Assembly (NCBI GenBank): GCA_012518265.1
Contig: JAAYST010000026.1
Location: forward strand, 1 to 32,804
DNA length: 32,804 bases
Source of the DNA: Candidatus Methanofrustulum fimipullorum
Lineage (GTDB): Archaea > Halobacteriota > Methanosarcinia > Methanosarcinales > Methanosarcinaceae
Direction: 5' to 3'
Below the pieces are notes generated by a model that saw nothing but the letters and a program-made list of their open reading frames with translations, had not been told where the DNA came from and ran no database searches. Both the position numbers and the translations under genes were made by a program. Shown piece after piece: positions 16,216 through 24,724 of this stretch (positions are counted from its first letter, which is position 1; the number at the start of each line of letters is the position of its first letter).

Positions 16216-18159
16216 TTAATTTTCATCTCTTTTTCTTTCCGCAACTTTCATTAGAGGTTCAGCTACAGCTTCTTCGTATCGATACATTATTCTTTTGTCA
16301 TGTCTTCTTTGTTTTATATACTCTGCAAGATTTTTGTCAGTACAAAAAACTCTGCAACCTTTCATACCGCGTGTAAGAAGAGCTCGATAAGTATTTCGAA
16401 TAATTTCGTCAACTCGTTTTTTTGCGGATTCCGAATCTGTTTCATAGAGTTTTTTTGCTCCTCTTAAAGATTGATCGCTCTTTGCTCTTCCGTTAATATC
16501 CGTTTTTATAACATCGTCCTCAAAATACATATCGGGTCCGATAATCACGCCGACATAATCAAATTCAAGACCCTGAGAAGTATGGATACAACCTGCTTCA
16601 TTTACGGATTCGGGAGAAATTGCCCAAATTCCTTCATTTAAATTCCAACTAATTCCGAAATTATGTTCCGGAATTTCAATATCATAAAAATCGACGTTAT
16701 TTCTTTCAGCTTTCGGCCATTCCCAACAATAGCCTGCCAAAATTCTTGCTTTATTGTTAAAGTTTTTTGCCAAAACCCAATCATACAATTCCTGAGGTGT
16801 TTTTACAACATCAAAATCATAATCTATATCAAAATATTTATTGGCTGTTTCCCGAATTTGCAAAAGATCGTCTATCCATGCCAAATAACCGTCAGATCCG
16901 TTACAGCGAAACTGTGACAATAGATTATCTTTTAATATAATTGCATTTAAATTATTTGCTTGAAGAACAATTTCATCCACATCGCCGATATCATAAAATG
17001 TTACTTTTTGTCTGTCATCTACAAAAAATATCGAACATTTTGAAGCCTTTATAATTTCTTTTATTTGATTTTCGCCTTTATTTGCAAACATTCCGGATTT
17101 GGCACGGAGTCTGTGAGCTTCGTCAACGATTGCAATATCCAAAACATTTTCATCATAAGAATAAAAAGAATCCGGACCCCTAAACAAATTGTCAATCGAA
17201 CTTACTTTCATAGTTCCTTTGAGTTTTGCTTTGTAAACATTCCTGGGCGCACTGTTTTTGGTTATATATTGTGCAACCATGCCTCTTCTTGTAAGTTCGG
17301 CTAACAAATTAATTGCAACAACGGTTTTTCCTGTACCCGGACCGCCTTCCACAATGAATACACGCTTTTTTCCGTCATTTCCGGATTTTTCCGCCATTGA
17401 AATACAACGTTCAAAAACTACTTTTTGATCATCGATCATTGTGAATTCTCGATTTCCGGAAATCATTGAAGCTATTTTGTCCTGAAGAGATTTCGAAGGC
17501 TTTATCCTTCCGTTTTCGATGTGATATAAAACGCCGCAATCATCTCCTTTTGTAATAAATTGACTTATGAATTTCGCTAAATCCGGACCGCCTCTTTTAT
17601 CAAACAGCGGAGCTTTTTCCAAGACATTACTAAAATCTTCATAAAGTAAAGGATCGTTTTCAGGTTCAATTAAATAATTGTGCAAATAAGCACAAGGATT
17701 CAATCTTATATCGTCCGTCTGTACGGATTCATTAAAATCTGTCAGAAGTTTAGCATAAGACCAAGCCTGATAGCAAGGATGTGCAACCATTCTGAAACCC
17801 CCTCCAACATATGTTTCTACGAGATTGTTAACACCGTCTGCATATGAAACTTCATCCCACTGTTTCAACTCAACTATAACAACATTTGCTTTATCGGATT
17901 CGTCATAACCGCTTATAATAAAATCAATTCGTTTAGCTGTACTGGGAATCATATATTCGATTGCAATTCCTGAATTTCCCGGAACATTTGCATTTGATAT
18001 TACAGTATTCATATATTGAAGAGAGTTTTCCCAAGCTCTGATTTCATTTCTTGAAGCTCTGTGATGCGTTTCTCGAACTTGTCTGTCAAGCTGATCTATC
18101 AAAACCCCCCTAAACATATCGTTTTTAAAACCGTCAACATCGTTACTGTAAATAATCAT
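16216..18159 (-). CDS. Predicted PD-(D/E)XK nuclease fused to a DUF2075-type superfamily 1 helicase
   Basis: The 647-residue protein has two parts. Residues 65-140 look like a RecB/Cas4-like nuclease: Glu69, Asp79 in RIDFIIS, VIVELK with the ExK pair at 97-99, and QAWSY (Q131-x3-Y135). From about 245 follows a helicase: GGPGTGKT (Walker A, 272-279), AIVDEAHRL (Walker B), FVDDRQKV, QFRCNGSDGYLAW, HTSQGLEFDYVG and YRALLTRGMKG (motif VI with the Arg finger). The helicase part matches DUF2075, related to the helicase of Schlafen-type proteins. Its ATG is one base after the MazG stop, with GGAGC inside the upstream gene, so expression is coupled. A defence or DNA-repair role is inference from the fusion and partner; the reaction and target are unknown. 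Confidence 0.8.
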   Translation of the reverse strand: MIIYSNDVDGFKNDMFRGVLIDQLDRQVRETHHRASRNEIRAWENSLQYMNTVISNANVPGNSGIAIEYMIPSTAKRIDFIISGYDESDKANVVIVELKQWDEVSYADGVNNLVETYVGGGFRMVAHPCYQAWSYAKLLTDFNESVQTDDIRLNPCAYLHNYLIEPENDPLLYEDFSNVLEKAPLFDKRGGPDLAKFISQFITKGDDCGVLYHIENGRIKPSKSLQDKIASMISGNREFTMIDDQKVVFERCISMAEKSGNDGKKRVFIVEGGPGTGKTVVAINLLAELTRRGMVAQYITKNSAPRNVYKAKLKGTMKVSSIDNLFRGPDSFYSYDENVLDIAIVDEAHRLRAKSGMFANKGENQIKEIIKASKCSIFFVDDRQKVTFYDIGDVDEIVLQANNLNAIILKDNLLSQFRCNGSDGYLAWIDDLLQIRETANKYFDIDYDFDVVKTPQELYDWVLAKNFNNKARILAGYCWEWPKAERNNVDFYDIEIPEHNFGISWNLNEGIWAISPESVNEAGCIHTSQGLEFDYVGVIIGPDMYFEDDVIKTDINGRAKSDQSLRGAKKLYETDSESAKKRVDEIIRNTYRALLTRGMKGCRVFCTDKNLAEYIKQRRHDKRIMYRYEEAVAEPLMKVAERKRDEN

Positions 18160-18160
18160 T

Positions 18161-18490
18161 TTAAAGCTCCGTATATTTTTTACAATTTCCCGTTGCCTTT
18201 TCTATCGGATATTTTTTCTTATTAATTTCAAGTTTTTCCAACATTATTTCATAAACATCGAAATCCAATTTATCCGCAAGCATAAACGAATATATTAAAA
18301 CATCTGCAATCTCTTCTTTAATTCCTTCCGGATTTTGAACAGATCCCCATTGAAAATGTTCCAACAATTCTGCAGATTCAATCACAATTGACTTAGCCAA
18401 ATTTTCCGGAGTATGAAATTGATCCCAATCCCTTTCAGACACAAAAGTTTTAATCTCTTTTAAAATTTTATCAGAATTCGTCATACTCAT
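18161..18490 (-). CDS. MazG-like nucleotide pyrophosphohydrolase
   Basis: A 109-residue all-α NTP pyrophosphohydrolase of the single-domain MazG/dCTPase type, which hydrolyses (d)NTPs to monophosphate and pyrophosphate using magnesium. The metal ligands are visible as ESAELLEHFQW (ExxE, about residues 38-48) and EEIADVLIY (ExxD, about 79-87). The ATG at 18490 is about 27 nt from a TATA-like TTTTATAA, which suits a leaderless transcript; the ATG at 18484 has AGGA seven bases upstream and is an alternative. It is followed after one base by the nuclease-helicase gene. The pairing suggests a two-gene system in which nucleotide-pool control and DNA or RNA cleavage act together. This link is inferred. 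Confidence 0.85.
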   Translation of the reverse strand: MSMTNSDKILKEIKTFVSERDWDQFHTPENLAKSIVIESAELLEHFQWGSVQNPEGIKEEIADVLIYSFMLADKLDFDVYEIMLEKLEINKKKYPIEKATGNCKKYTEL

Positions 18491-18660
18491 TTCCTAAAAA
18501 TTTATTCGATTTTTTATAAAATTATTTAATATTTAAAAAGGTATAAATATAAAAAGTTCACCACGTGAAATGAACATAAAAAATGCGAAATAAAAGAGAA
18601 AACTTAAACCTAAAATCTCAGTTCTATAAAAAATCAAAAACAACATCATTAGAATGTTTT
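18491..18660. promoter_or_regulatory. Upstream region of the MazG/helicase pair
   Basis: TTTTATAA near 18514-18521 (minus strand) is the nearest TATA candidate. A second candidate, TTTTTATATTTATAC, lies at about 18541-18555 and directly abuts the palindrome TTCAC-CAC-GTGAA (18557-18569), which could be an operator. The stretch to 18660 shows no reading frame I would support. Confidence 0.35.
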
Positions 18661-18662
18661 AA

Positions 18663-18837
18663 AAAATTAATTCCAGTATTTGAGACAATTTCATTCCAGT
18701 ATTTGAGACATTTTCATTCCAGTATTTGAGACAATTTCATTCCAGTATTTGAGACGATTTAATTACAGTGTTTGAAGAATTTTCATTCCAGTATTTAAAG
18801 AAAATCCATTCAGGTATTTGACGAATTTCGTTTAAGT
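18663..18837. repeat. 23-bp tandem repeat, eight units, in phase with the MFS stop codon
   Basis: The unit is TTCCAGTATTTGAGACAATT plus three bases. Units start at 18671, 18694, 18717, 18740, 18763, 18786 and 18809, each exactly 23 bp apart. The next expected start, 18832, is the TTAAG that contains the stop codon of the MFS gene. Units become more diverged towards the gene. With 18491-18660 it accounts for the 341-nt gap without a gene. Confidence 0.9.
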
Positions 18838-20088
18838 TGTTGCTGCTTTATTCATTCTGAAATAAAGTGCAGAAGCTATTATCTCCATCACAACGGTAAA
18901 TGCGATAATTAATATCGTCAAATTCATATCGTAAAGAAGTCCCGCAAATGCAGATCCGGCAAATAGTGCCAAGCCGTAAGCCGTATTAAAAATACCGTAG
19001 CCTGTTCCGCGTTTGTGATAGGGAGTTATGTCCGCAATTGCGGAACGCATGATTGTTTCGTGTGTTCCCATTATGATTCCGAAAAGCATCATTCCCAGCA
19101 CGATTAATGTCGTTGAATTGCTCAATGCAAGCAAAGGAAGCGGTATTGTAATCAATGGAATTAATGCCAAGACAAGAATTCCTCCGGTTTTCTTTTTGCT
19201 TTTATATTTTAAATGATCATATGCTTTCCCGATGATAATCGCTGTTACGGCATCAACGAGCATCGCAAACGAATAGAGTAAAGTAATATTACCATCAGAC
19301 ATCAGTCCGTTTGCCTTTAAATGATATCCGATTATACTGAAATTTACAAAACCTGCTGTGCAGAAAAATGTAAATAAGGTGTAGTGCCAAAATACAGGTT
19401 CCAGTTTTTCGTTTTTAAAATTCTTACTCTTATTTTCAACATTGGACAACAAATTCATGCTTTTTATTTTTTTATAGGCAAAATACAAAAAAAGCATTAA
19501 AAGGATAAAAGGCACAATCTGCATTTTGTAGCCTAACTGATATTCGGCAATTCCGCTTTTGCCCATAAAGTAAAAGATTGCGGTAAAGAACAGAGGTCCT
19601 AAAAATGCGCCAAGCTGATCCAATGCTTCCTGCAATCCGAAAGAAAAACCGATTCCGACCTGATTTTCCGCAACTCCAGATAAAACCGTATCTTTAGCAG
19701 GATTTCGTAAGGCCTTTCCGATACGCTCCATTAATATCAAAATTACAAGAATATTCCAATCCATCGTAAAACCGATTAACGGAACACTTACCAGCATGCC
19801 GTAGCCCACAAACATAAAAACCCAATGCTTGCCGCTCTTATCAGATAAAATGCCGGCCAAAAGCCTTAGTGCATAGCCCAGTAATTCACCGACACCGAAA
19901 ACAAGCCCGACTGTTGCTGCACTGAATCCCAATAAATTCAAATACTGACTGTTTGCACTTCTCGCCGATTCATAAATAATGTCGCCGAACATGCTGATTA
20001 TACCGAAAATTATAATCACGGTTACTGCCGTTGAAATCAATTTATTTGAATTCGAAATCACGTCTTTTTTTGACGACATAGACGACAT
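18832..20088 (-). CDS. Major facilitator superfamily transporter
   Basis: An integral membrane protein of 418 residues with about twelve hydrophobic segments. It shows the MFS motif between helices 2 and 3 as LAGILSDKSGKHW, and a Lys/Asn-rich cytoplasmic loop in the middle (KNFKNEKLEP). GIFNTAYGLALFAGS near the C-terminus is of the type found in drug or metabolite exporters of the YajR-like kind. The substrate cannot be told from sequence. A GTG at 20097 is in frame, but the ATG at 20088 has GAGTGG five bases upstream and is preferred. The 3' end runs into the 23-bp tandem array. It lies 67 nt downstream of aroC. Confidence 0.88.
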   Translation of the reverse strand: MSSMSSKKDVISNSNKLISTAVTVIIIFGIISMFGDIIYESARSANSQYLNLLGFSAATVGLVFGVGELLGYALRLLAGILSDKSGKHWVFMFVGYGMLVSVPLIGFTMDWNILVILILMERIGKALRNPAKDTVLSGVAENQVGIGFSFGLQEALDQLGAFLGPLFFTAIFYFMGKSGIAEYQLGYKMQIVPFILLMLFLYFAYKKIKSMNLLSNVENKSKNFKNEKLEPVFWHYTLFTFFCTAGFVNFSIIGYHLKANGLMSDGNITLLYSFAMLVDAVTAIIIGKAYDHLKYKSKKKTGGILVLALIPLITIPLPLLALSNSTTLIVLGMMLFGIIMGTHETIMRSAIADITPYHKRGTGYGIFNTAYGLALFAGSAFAGLLYDMNLTILIIAFTVVMEIIASALYFRMNKAATT

Positions 20089-20155
20089 AAATACCACTCG
20101 ATAATTGATATTTTATAATGATGATATTTTTATAATTATTAGGAATTTATAGTAA

Positions 20156-21256
20156 TTAAAGTCTACTGACCGAAACCGTATTTTCCATAATCAAATCCAG
20201 AATTGCAATTGAGGCCATCGCTTCCGCGACCGGAACTACTCTTATTAAAAATGCGGGGTCGTGTCGTCCTTTGGATTCGATTGTGACGGGTTTTCTTGTT
20301 TTTAAATCGACCGAATATCTAGGTTTTGAAATTGAAGATGTAGGCCGAATTGCGATTTTAAAATCGATGTCTTGTCCGGTTGTAATTCCGCCTGAAATTC
20401 CGCCTGAGTTGTTGGTTTTAAAATAAATTTTGTCGGTTTCGTCTATAAAAATTGAATCGTTGAAAACGGATCCTTTCATGTCGGACGATTTGAAGCCTGC
20501 TCCGAATTCTACGCCTTTGACTCCGCCGATTCCGAAAAGGGCGCTTCCTATTTTCGATTCGGCTTTTTCAAATACAGGCTCCCCGAGTCCTGCTTTTACA
20601 TTTGAAATTTTTCCGGCAATTATTCCGCCTACAGAATCGCCTTCGTTTTTTATTTTCAAAATTTCGATTTCCATTTTCAGTTTCGCATTTTCATCTACAC
20701 AAAAGAAAATATCGTCTCTTTTTTTCAAAAGAATTTCGGCGCTTTCGTTTATATCGTATTTTGCACGAATTTCTCCCAATTGAACTATATGACAACAAAT
20801 TGAAATTCCGAATTTTTCAAACAGAATTTTTTGAGCAACAGCACCTGCACAAACGCGTGCGACCGTTTCACGACCGGAAGATCTTCCGCCTCCGTAAAAA
20901 TCAAATATGCCGTACTTGGAAATGTATCCGAAATCCGCATGACCCGGGCGCGGTATGTTTTTGAATTCTTCGTATTCCGATTTTTTAAAATCTTTATTGT
21001 AAACGATTAAGGATAAGGGAGCGCCGGTCGTTAAACCTTCAAATACACCCGATAAAATTTCGACTTTGTCTTCTTCTAAACGCTCCGACACAAATTTGGA
21101 AGTTCCCGGACGCCTTAAATCAAGAAACGATTGAATGAATTGCTCATCTATCGAAATTCCAGGAAAAACTCCATCGATTACAACACCAACGGCTTTTCCG
21201 TGAGACTCCCCCCAAGTCGTTACTTTGAACAATTTCCCAAAAGTGTTTCCGGACAT
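20156..21256 (-). CDS. aroC: Chorismate synthase
   Basis: AroC eliminates phosphate from 5-enolpyruvylshikimate 3-phosphate to give chorismate, the branch point to aromatic amino acids and to p-aminobenzoate for folate. It needs reduced FMN. The 366-residue product shows TFGKLFKVTTWGESHG at the N-terminus with the catalytic-type His, RPGHADFGYISKYG, GGGRSSGRETVARV, GISGGITTGQDI and RHDPAFLIRVVPVAEAMA. GGAG lies seven bases before the ATG at 21256, and TTTATATAAAA at 21313-21323 is the likely TATA box. A terminator-like hairpin separates it from the upstream mptD gene, so it probably has its own transcript. Confidence 0.96.
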   Translation of the reverse strand: MSGNTFGKLFKVTTWGESHGKAVGVVIDGVFPGISIDEQFIQSFLDLRRPGTSKFVSERLEEDKVEILSGVFEGLTTGAPLSLIVYNKDFKKSEYEEFKNIPRPGHADFGYISKYGIFDFYGGGRSSGRETVARVCAGAVAQKILFEKFGISICCHIVQLGEIRAKYDINESAEILLKKRDDIFFCVDENAKLKMEIEILKIKNEGDSVGGIIAGKISNVKAGLGEPVFEKAESKIGSALFGIGGVKGVEFGAGFKSSDMKGSVFNDSIFIDETDKIYFKTNNSGGISGGITTGQDIDFKIAIRPTSSISKPRYSVDLKTRKPVTIESKGRHDPAFLIRVVPVAEAMASIAILDLIMENTVSVSRL

Positions 21257-21312
21257 TTAAAAACTCCAAATTTCGAATTTCAAACATTAAATTTCAAACT
21301 TCAAATTGTAAA

Positions 21313-21323
21313 TTTTATATAAA
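21313..21323 (-). promoter_or_regulatory. aroC TATA box
   Basis: TTTATATAAAA on the minus strand lies about 60 nt before the aroC ATG. It is followed by TTTACAATTTGAAG and short TTTGAAATT repeats, and by GGAG ahead of the ATG. The sequence and its place after a terminator support a promoter. Confidence 0.5.
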
Positions 21324-21333
21324 AAATTAATAA

Positions 21334-21370
21334 AAATGTGATTTTGATTGGAACAATCAAAATCACATTT
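21334..21370 (-). terminator. 17-bp hairpin with T-run, overlapping the mptD stop codon
   Basis: In the minus direction AAATGTGATTTTGATTG, loop TTC, and the exact reverse complement are followed by TTTTTATTAATTTTTT. This is a canonical intrinsic terminator for the artA-pssA-mptD direction. The first arm contains the last codon and stop of mptD (21363-21365). Confidence 0.75.
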
Positions 21371-21764
21371 CGGAAAACAAATTTTCAACCGAATTTACTT
21401 TCATGAGCGGATAAGACGTCTCTTCATCAAAACCGATTGAAACTGTCACGAGTACCGATTCATAAGCGAGTTTTATTTCGGCGTTAATCATTTTTCCTGT
21501 AATTTCCGTATAACCGAACGAATTTTCATCTGACTTTTCTTTAATTAATTTTCTATCAAGGAAAACCGAAACCGACTTTACAAATGGCTGAAGAGAAATG
21601 CTTTTCTCAATCGCCCTTTCAATGCTTTCGGCGGAATCTATTGAAACGGGTGTTCCCGTAAATTGATGATACAAAGCGCCAAGCTTAATTCCCGATTCAA
21701 ATAAAGCGATATCCCGAGAAGTGATTGGTGTTGATTCTTTTGAGTTTTCATTTTTTTCCGTCAT
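21363..21764 (-). CDS. mptD: Archaeal dihydroneopterin aldolase
   Basis: MptD splits 7,8-dihydroneopterin to 6-hydroxymethyl-dihydropterin, the common precursor of methanopterin and folate. It is an archaeal enzyme (DUF372), unrelated to bacterial FolB. The roughly 133-residue product shows the family segment ALFESGIKLGALYHQF-TGTPVS near the N-terminus, ERAIEKSISLQPFV, and YPLMKV near the C-terminus. A GTG at 21779 is in frame; the ATG at 21764, with GAGCTGA upstream, is preferred. The stop codon lies inside a terminator-like hairpin. It complements folP and folD at the start of the window. Confidence rests on motif recall rather than alignment. Confidence 0.82.
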   Translation of the reverse strand: MTEKNENSKESTPITSRDIALFESGIKLGALYHQFTGTPVSIDSAESIERAIEKSISLQPFVKSVSVFLDRKLIKEKSDENSFGYTEITGKMINAEIKLAYESVLVTVSIGFDEETSYPLMKVNSVENLFSEM

Positions 21765-21793
21765 AATTTCAGCTCGCACTTGGCAGTTTCAGT

Positions 21794-22498
21794 TTAATTT
21801 GAATTTTTAATAAAAACGGGTGACAAAATGTAAATAATCATTAAAAATGAAAGAATTCCGGGAGCAATCGCCGCATAAACGGAATTTGAAAGAGATGATA
21901 AAACTGTAAAGGTAAACACGACTATTAAAAATTGGAATATGATTTTTTGATGAATTTTCGGATAAGGAATCGTGCTTATCATTATGTATGAAAAAATTAA
22001 AGTGATTAAAATTAAAATTATGTCGCTGTTTGGAAAACTGAATTTATCAAAAAATAAAGTGAAAGTTGAAATTCCGACACTTGCACCGGTAATCGGAATT
22101 CCGTCATAGCCTGTGCCCGGTGTGTGAAATGCATTGTAGCGGGCAAGTCTGTAAACGCCGCACAATATGTATATGATACCTGCAATGCAGGCAATGAAAA
22201 TTATATTGTTTGAACTGTTTACTTTGCAATAAGAAATTAATAAAACAGTAGGAGCAACGCCAAAAGAAACGGTATCCGCCAATGAATCTATGTGTTCTCC
22301 AAGAGATCCGCCTTTGTATTTTCGGGCAAGATAGCCGTCAAGTCCGTCTGCAACGGCCGCAAGCAATAAAATTGCCGCAGAAACGCTAATCACGTTCGGG
22401 AGATTCAAATCAACCGTTATCAATAAAAAAATAGAAATAACACCAAATACAAGATTTGAAAAAGATACGATATCAGGCAATTTCAACAGTTTAAACAT
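21794..22498 (-). CDS. pssA: Archaetidylserine synthase (CDP-diacylglycerol--serine O-phosphatidyltransferase family)
   Basis: A membrane enzyme that couples L-serine to CDP-archaeol to make archaetidylserine. The 234-residue product starts MFKLLKLPDIVSF, a typical beginning of the PssA branch, and has the CDP-alcohol phosphatidyltransferase signature as ADGLDGYLARK followed by GEHIDSLAD, giving the paired Asp metal ligands. Several hydrophobic helices follow. GGAAG lies about seven bases before the ATG at 22498; the open frame continues 69 nt further upstream without a comparable signal. artA is directly upstream. In Haloferax, PssA and a decarboxylase are needed for archaeosortase substrates to be lipid-anchored, which makes the pairing meaningful. 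Confidence 0.88.
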   Translation of the reverse strand: MFKLLKLPDIVSFSNLVFGVISIFLLITVDLNLPNVISVSAAILLLAAVADGLDGYLARKYKGGSLGEHIDSLADTVSFGVAPTVLLISYCKVNSSNNIIFIACIAGIIYILCGVYRLARYNAFHTPGTGYDGIPITGASVGISTFTLFFDKFSFPNSDIILILITLIFSYIMISTIPYPKIHQKIIFQFLIVVFTFTVLSSLSNSVYAAIAPGILSFLMIIYILSPVFIKNSN

Positions 22499-22585
22499 TT
22501 TAAGTCTTCCGAATAGATTAATAGATATAAAAGCTATAGATATAAAAGCATTTAGAATAAATATCACAATCGTTTAATTAAATTT

Positions 22586-23398
22586 TCAATTTGAGAGTTT
22601 GAGAGTTTCTTCAATTTCTTTTTTCAACAGATTTATAAGTTTTTCGAAAAATTCGAATATTTCAGGCATCAGTCTGAAAAGCAAATATGCAAGTAAAATT
22701 AATGTGATTAGCGAGCCTGCTTTTGCTATATAGTGATGAGATATTACGAAACTGTTTTCACCAAACCATTGATTTCCGTAAGCGGCTATTACAAACACGT
22801 TTCTAAACAAGTTTAAAATGAATATTGTTATTGAGAAAAACAACGCGTATAAAGCTTTTTTTATTTTGGGAATATTGGTTGAAAGAACAAGGCCTGAAAA
22901 AAGAGCTATACTTTCAATAGCTGTACAGCCCAAAACGATTTGCACCGTTTTTGTGTTGTGTGTAATAACATTCGTATACCCTGGCTCCAAAATTGACACA
23001 AATCCGAGCAAATTTAAAATAAGACAAGTTAAATAGGCCACAAATCCTATCAATATATCCTTTAAGGGTTCAACTGCGTTAAACGGGAAATATACAATAC
23101 CTACAACTATAACTGCTTTCATGAGCGTGTGATAAATTTTCATGTCTTCTGAGTCGTCCGTTTTTTTAATATGTCTTAAAAGGAAAAATGCCATGAAAAT
23201 GCATGTAATGAATGCCAATATAACCAAAGTCGTATTTACGTAATCGGAGACATTAAAATAACGAAAAACCGTTTTAAACCAGTGCAATGAAAATAAAATC
23301 CAGCCCGATGCGTTCAATATGCAAAATACGTTTTTACGCTCTTTGAAAATATAGGACAGAACGAAAACGGCAACTGAAATCCATAAATATAAACTCAT
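22586..23398 (-). CDS. artA: Archaeosortase A-like transpeptidase
   Basis: Archaeosortases are multi-pass membrane cysteine enzymes that cleave a C-terminal PGF-CTERM signal from surface proteins and are linked to their attachment to lipid. The 270-residue product has eight or so hydrophobic segments and the exosortase-type active-site features: CTAIESIALF with Cys158, NLFRN with Arg199, and a downstream HHYIAKAGS. These match the archaeosortase A branch best. No PGF-CTERM substrate gene is in the window. It is the first gene of a minus-strand set with pssA and mptD. The gap to the divergent nucleotidyltransferase gene is 100 nt and carries promoters for both. Confidence 0.85.
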   Translation of the reverse strand: MSLYLWISVAVFVLSYIFKERKNVFCILNASGWILFSLHWFKTVFRYFNVSDYVNTTLVILAFITCIFMAFFLLRHIKKTDDSEDMKIYHTLMKAVIVVGIVYFPFNAVEPLKDILIGFVAYLTCLILNLLGFVSILEPGYTNVITHNTKTVQIVLGCTAIESIALFSGLVLSTNIPKIKKALYALFFSITIFILNLFRNVFVIAAYGNQWFGENSFVISHHYIAKAGSLITLILLAYLLFRLMPEIFEFFEKLINLLKKEIEETLKLSN

Positions 23399-23467
23399 AA
23401 ATAATCGACATAAATAGTATTGTTCATAATAAATAATTTTTGTTCAAAAATCAAAAAAAAACGTGAA

Positions 23468-23475
23468 TTTTATAT
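23468..23475 (+). promoter_or_regulatory. TATA box of the nucleotidylyltransferase gene
   Basis: TTTATATA is centred about 27 nt before the ATG at 23499, and no ribosome binding site lies between. This fits an archaeal leaderless transcript. Confidence 0.6.
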
Positions 23476-23498
23476 ATAGTATTAATCATTTATAGTTT

Positions 23499-24719
23499 AT
23501 GAAAGCTTGTATAATGTGCGGGGGAACGGGAACAAGATTAAGGCCGCTTACATTTCGAAGACCGAAACCTGCAATACCTTTGTTAAATACTCCGTCTGTC
23601 ATTCATTTGATCGAACATCTTTCAAGAGAAGGATTCAATGAAATTATAATTACTCTTGGATATATGGGAGAAGATATTGAAAAGACGGTAGGGGACGGAA
23701 GCGTTTACGGAGTTCACATCGACTACGTTTATGAAAAAGAAAAACTGGGAACGGCAGGAAGTATTAAAAACGCTCAGGAAAAATTGGGCGACGAGCCGTT
23801 TATCGTAGTCGGCGGAGACCACGTAATGACTCTTAATCTTCGTGAAATGTATCGTTTTCATAAAAAACGGGATTCAATCGTAACTATCGGACTTTTGTCA
23901 ATAGATGACCCGAGAGAATTCGGAATTGCGAATATGGATATCGATTACAAAATCACGAGATTTCATGAAAAACCGAATCCGGGAGAAATATTCAGTAACT
24001 TGGCAAGCACGGGAATTTACGTGTGCAGCCCGGAAATTTTTGATTGGATTCCTGAAAATACAAAATATGATTTTGCAAAAGATTTGTTCCCGAAACTTCT
24101 AAAAGCGTGCGAGAAGGAAGGAGAGGAAGAAACAAATAACAAGAAAGTAAAGCCGTGTATAAGCGGTATTTTAGTTCGCGGAAAATGGACCGATGTAGGA
24201 AGTGCGTCCGCTTACAGATCTGCTCAAAAATGGATGCTTGACGACATGCCCGGCACTTCAATAGAAGGATATTTCTCATCGAAAAATGCAAAAATCCAAG
24301 GTCCTTTAAAAATTGGAAACAATGTTACAATCGGCAACAATTCGTCGATTTCGGGACCTATTGTAATCGGTGAAAATACGACTGTCGGAAACAATGTTTT
24401 AATCGGACCGTATTCAGTAATCGGTTCAAATTGCGTAATCGGGAACAATTCTAAAATTTTAGCGTCAAATATATTTGACGGAGTAAAAGTGGGTGATAAA
24501 ACAACACTTTCGGGCGCAATCGTAGATTCGAATACAGTTATCGGAAAAGAATGCAGTATCGAAAACGGAACGATTATCGGACCCGATGTTAAAATTAAAA
24601 ACAATGTAACGGTTCATTCCGGCGTTAAAGTGTGGCCCGAAATCGAAATTGCCGAATACGAAAGCGTAAAAGAAGATATATTTAACGACAATTACGAAAC
24701 GGGAACGGGCGGTTCGTGA
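23499..24719 (+). CDS. Sugar-phosphate nucleotidylyltransferase with left-handed β-helix domain
   Basis: The enzyme would activate a sugar 1-phosphate with an NTP for glycan or cell-surface synthesis. The N-terminal Rossmann-like domain (about residues 1-240) has CGGTGTRLRPLT, RRPKPAIPL, LGTAGSI and VVGGDHVM with the metal-binding Asp. From about residue 265 there are hexapeptide turns such as IGNNVTIGNNSSI and IGPYSVIGSNCVIG, which form a β-helix, as in GlmU-type or archaeal mannose/glucose-1-phosphate nucleotidyltransferases. Sugar and nucleotide cannot be fixed from sequence; whether the helix has acetyltransferase activity is open. Divergent from artA, another surface-related gene. The start fits a leaderless promoter. 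Confidence 0.88.
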   Translation: MKACIMCGGTGTRLRPLTFRRPKPAIPLLNTPSVIHLIEHLSREGFNEIIITLGYMGEDIEKTVGDGSVYGVHIDYVYEKEKLGTAGSIKNAQEKLGDEPFIVVGGDHVMTLNLREMYRFHKKRDSIVTIGLLSIDDPREFGIANMDIDYKITRFHEKPNPGEIFSNLASTGIYVCSPEIFDWIPENTKYDFAKDLFPKLLKACEKEGEEETNNKKVKPCISGILVRGKWTDVGSASAYRSAQKWMLDDMPGTSIEGYFSSKNAKIQGPLKIGNNVTIGNNSSISGPIVIGENTTVGNNVLIGPYSVIGSNCVIGNNSKILASNIFDGVKVGDKTTLSGAIVDSNTVIGKECSIENGTIIGPDVKIKNNVTVHSGVKVWPEIEIAEYESVKEDIFNDNYETGTGGS

Positions 24720-24724
24720 AAAAA

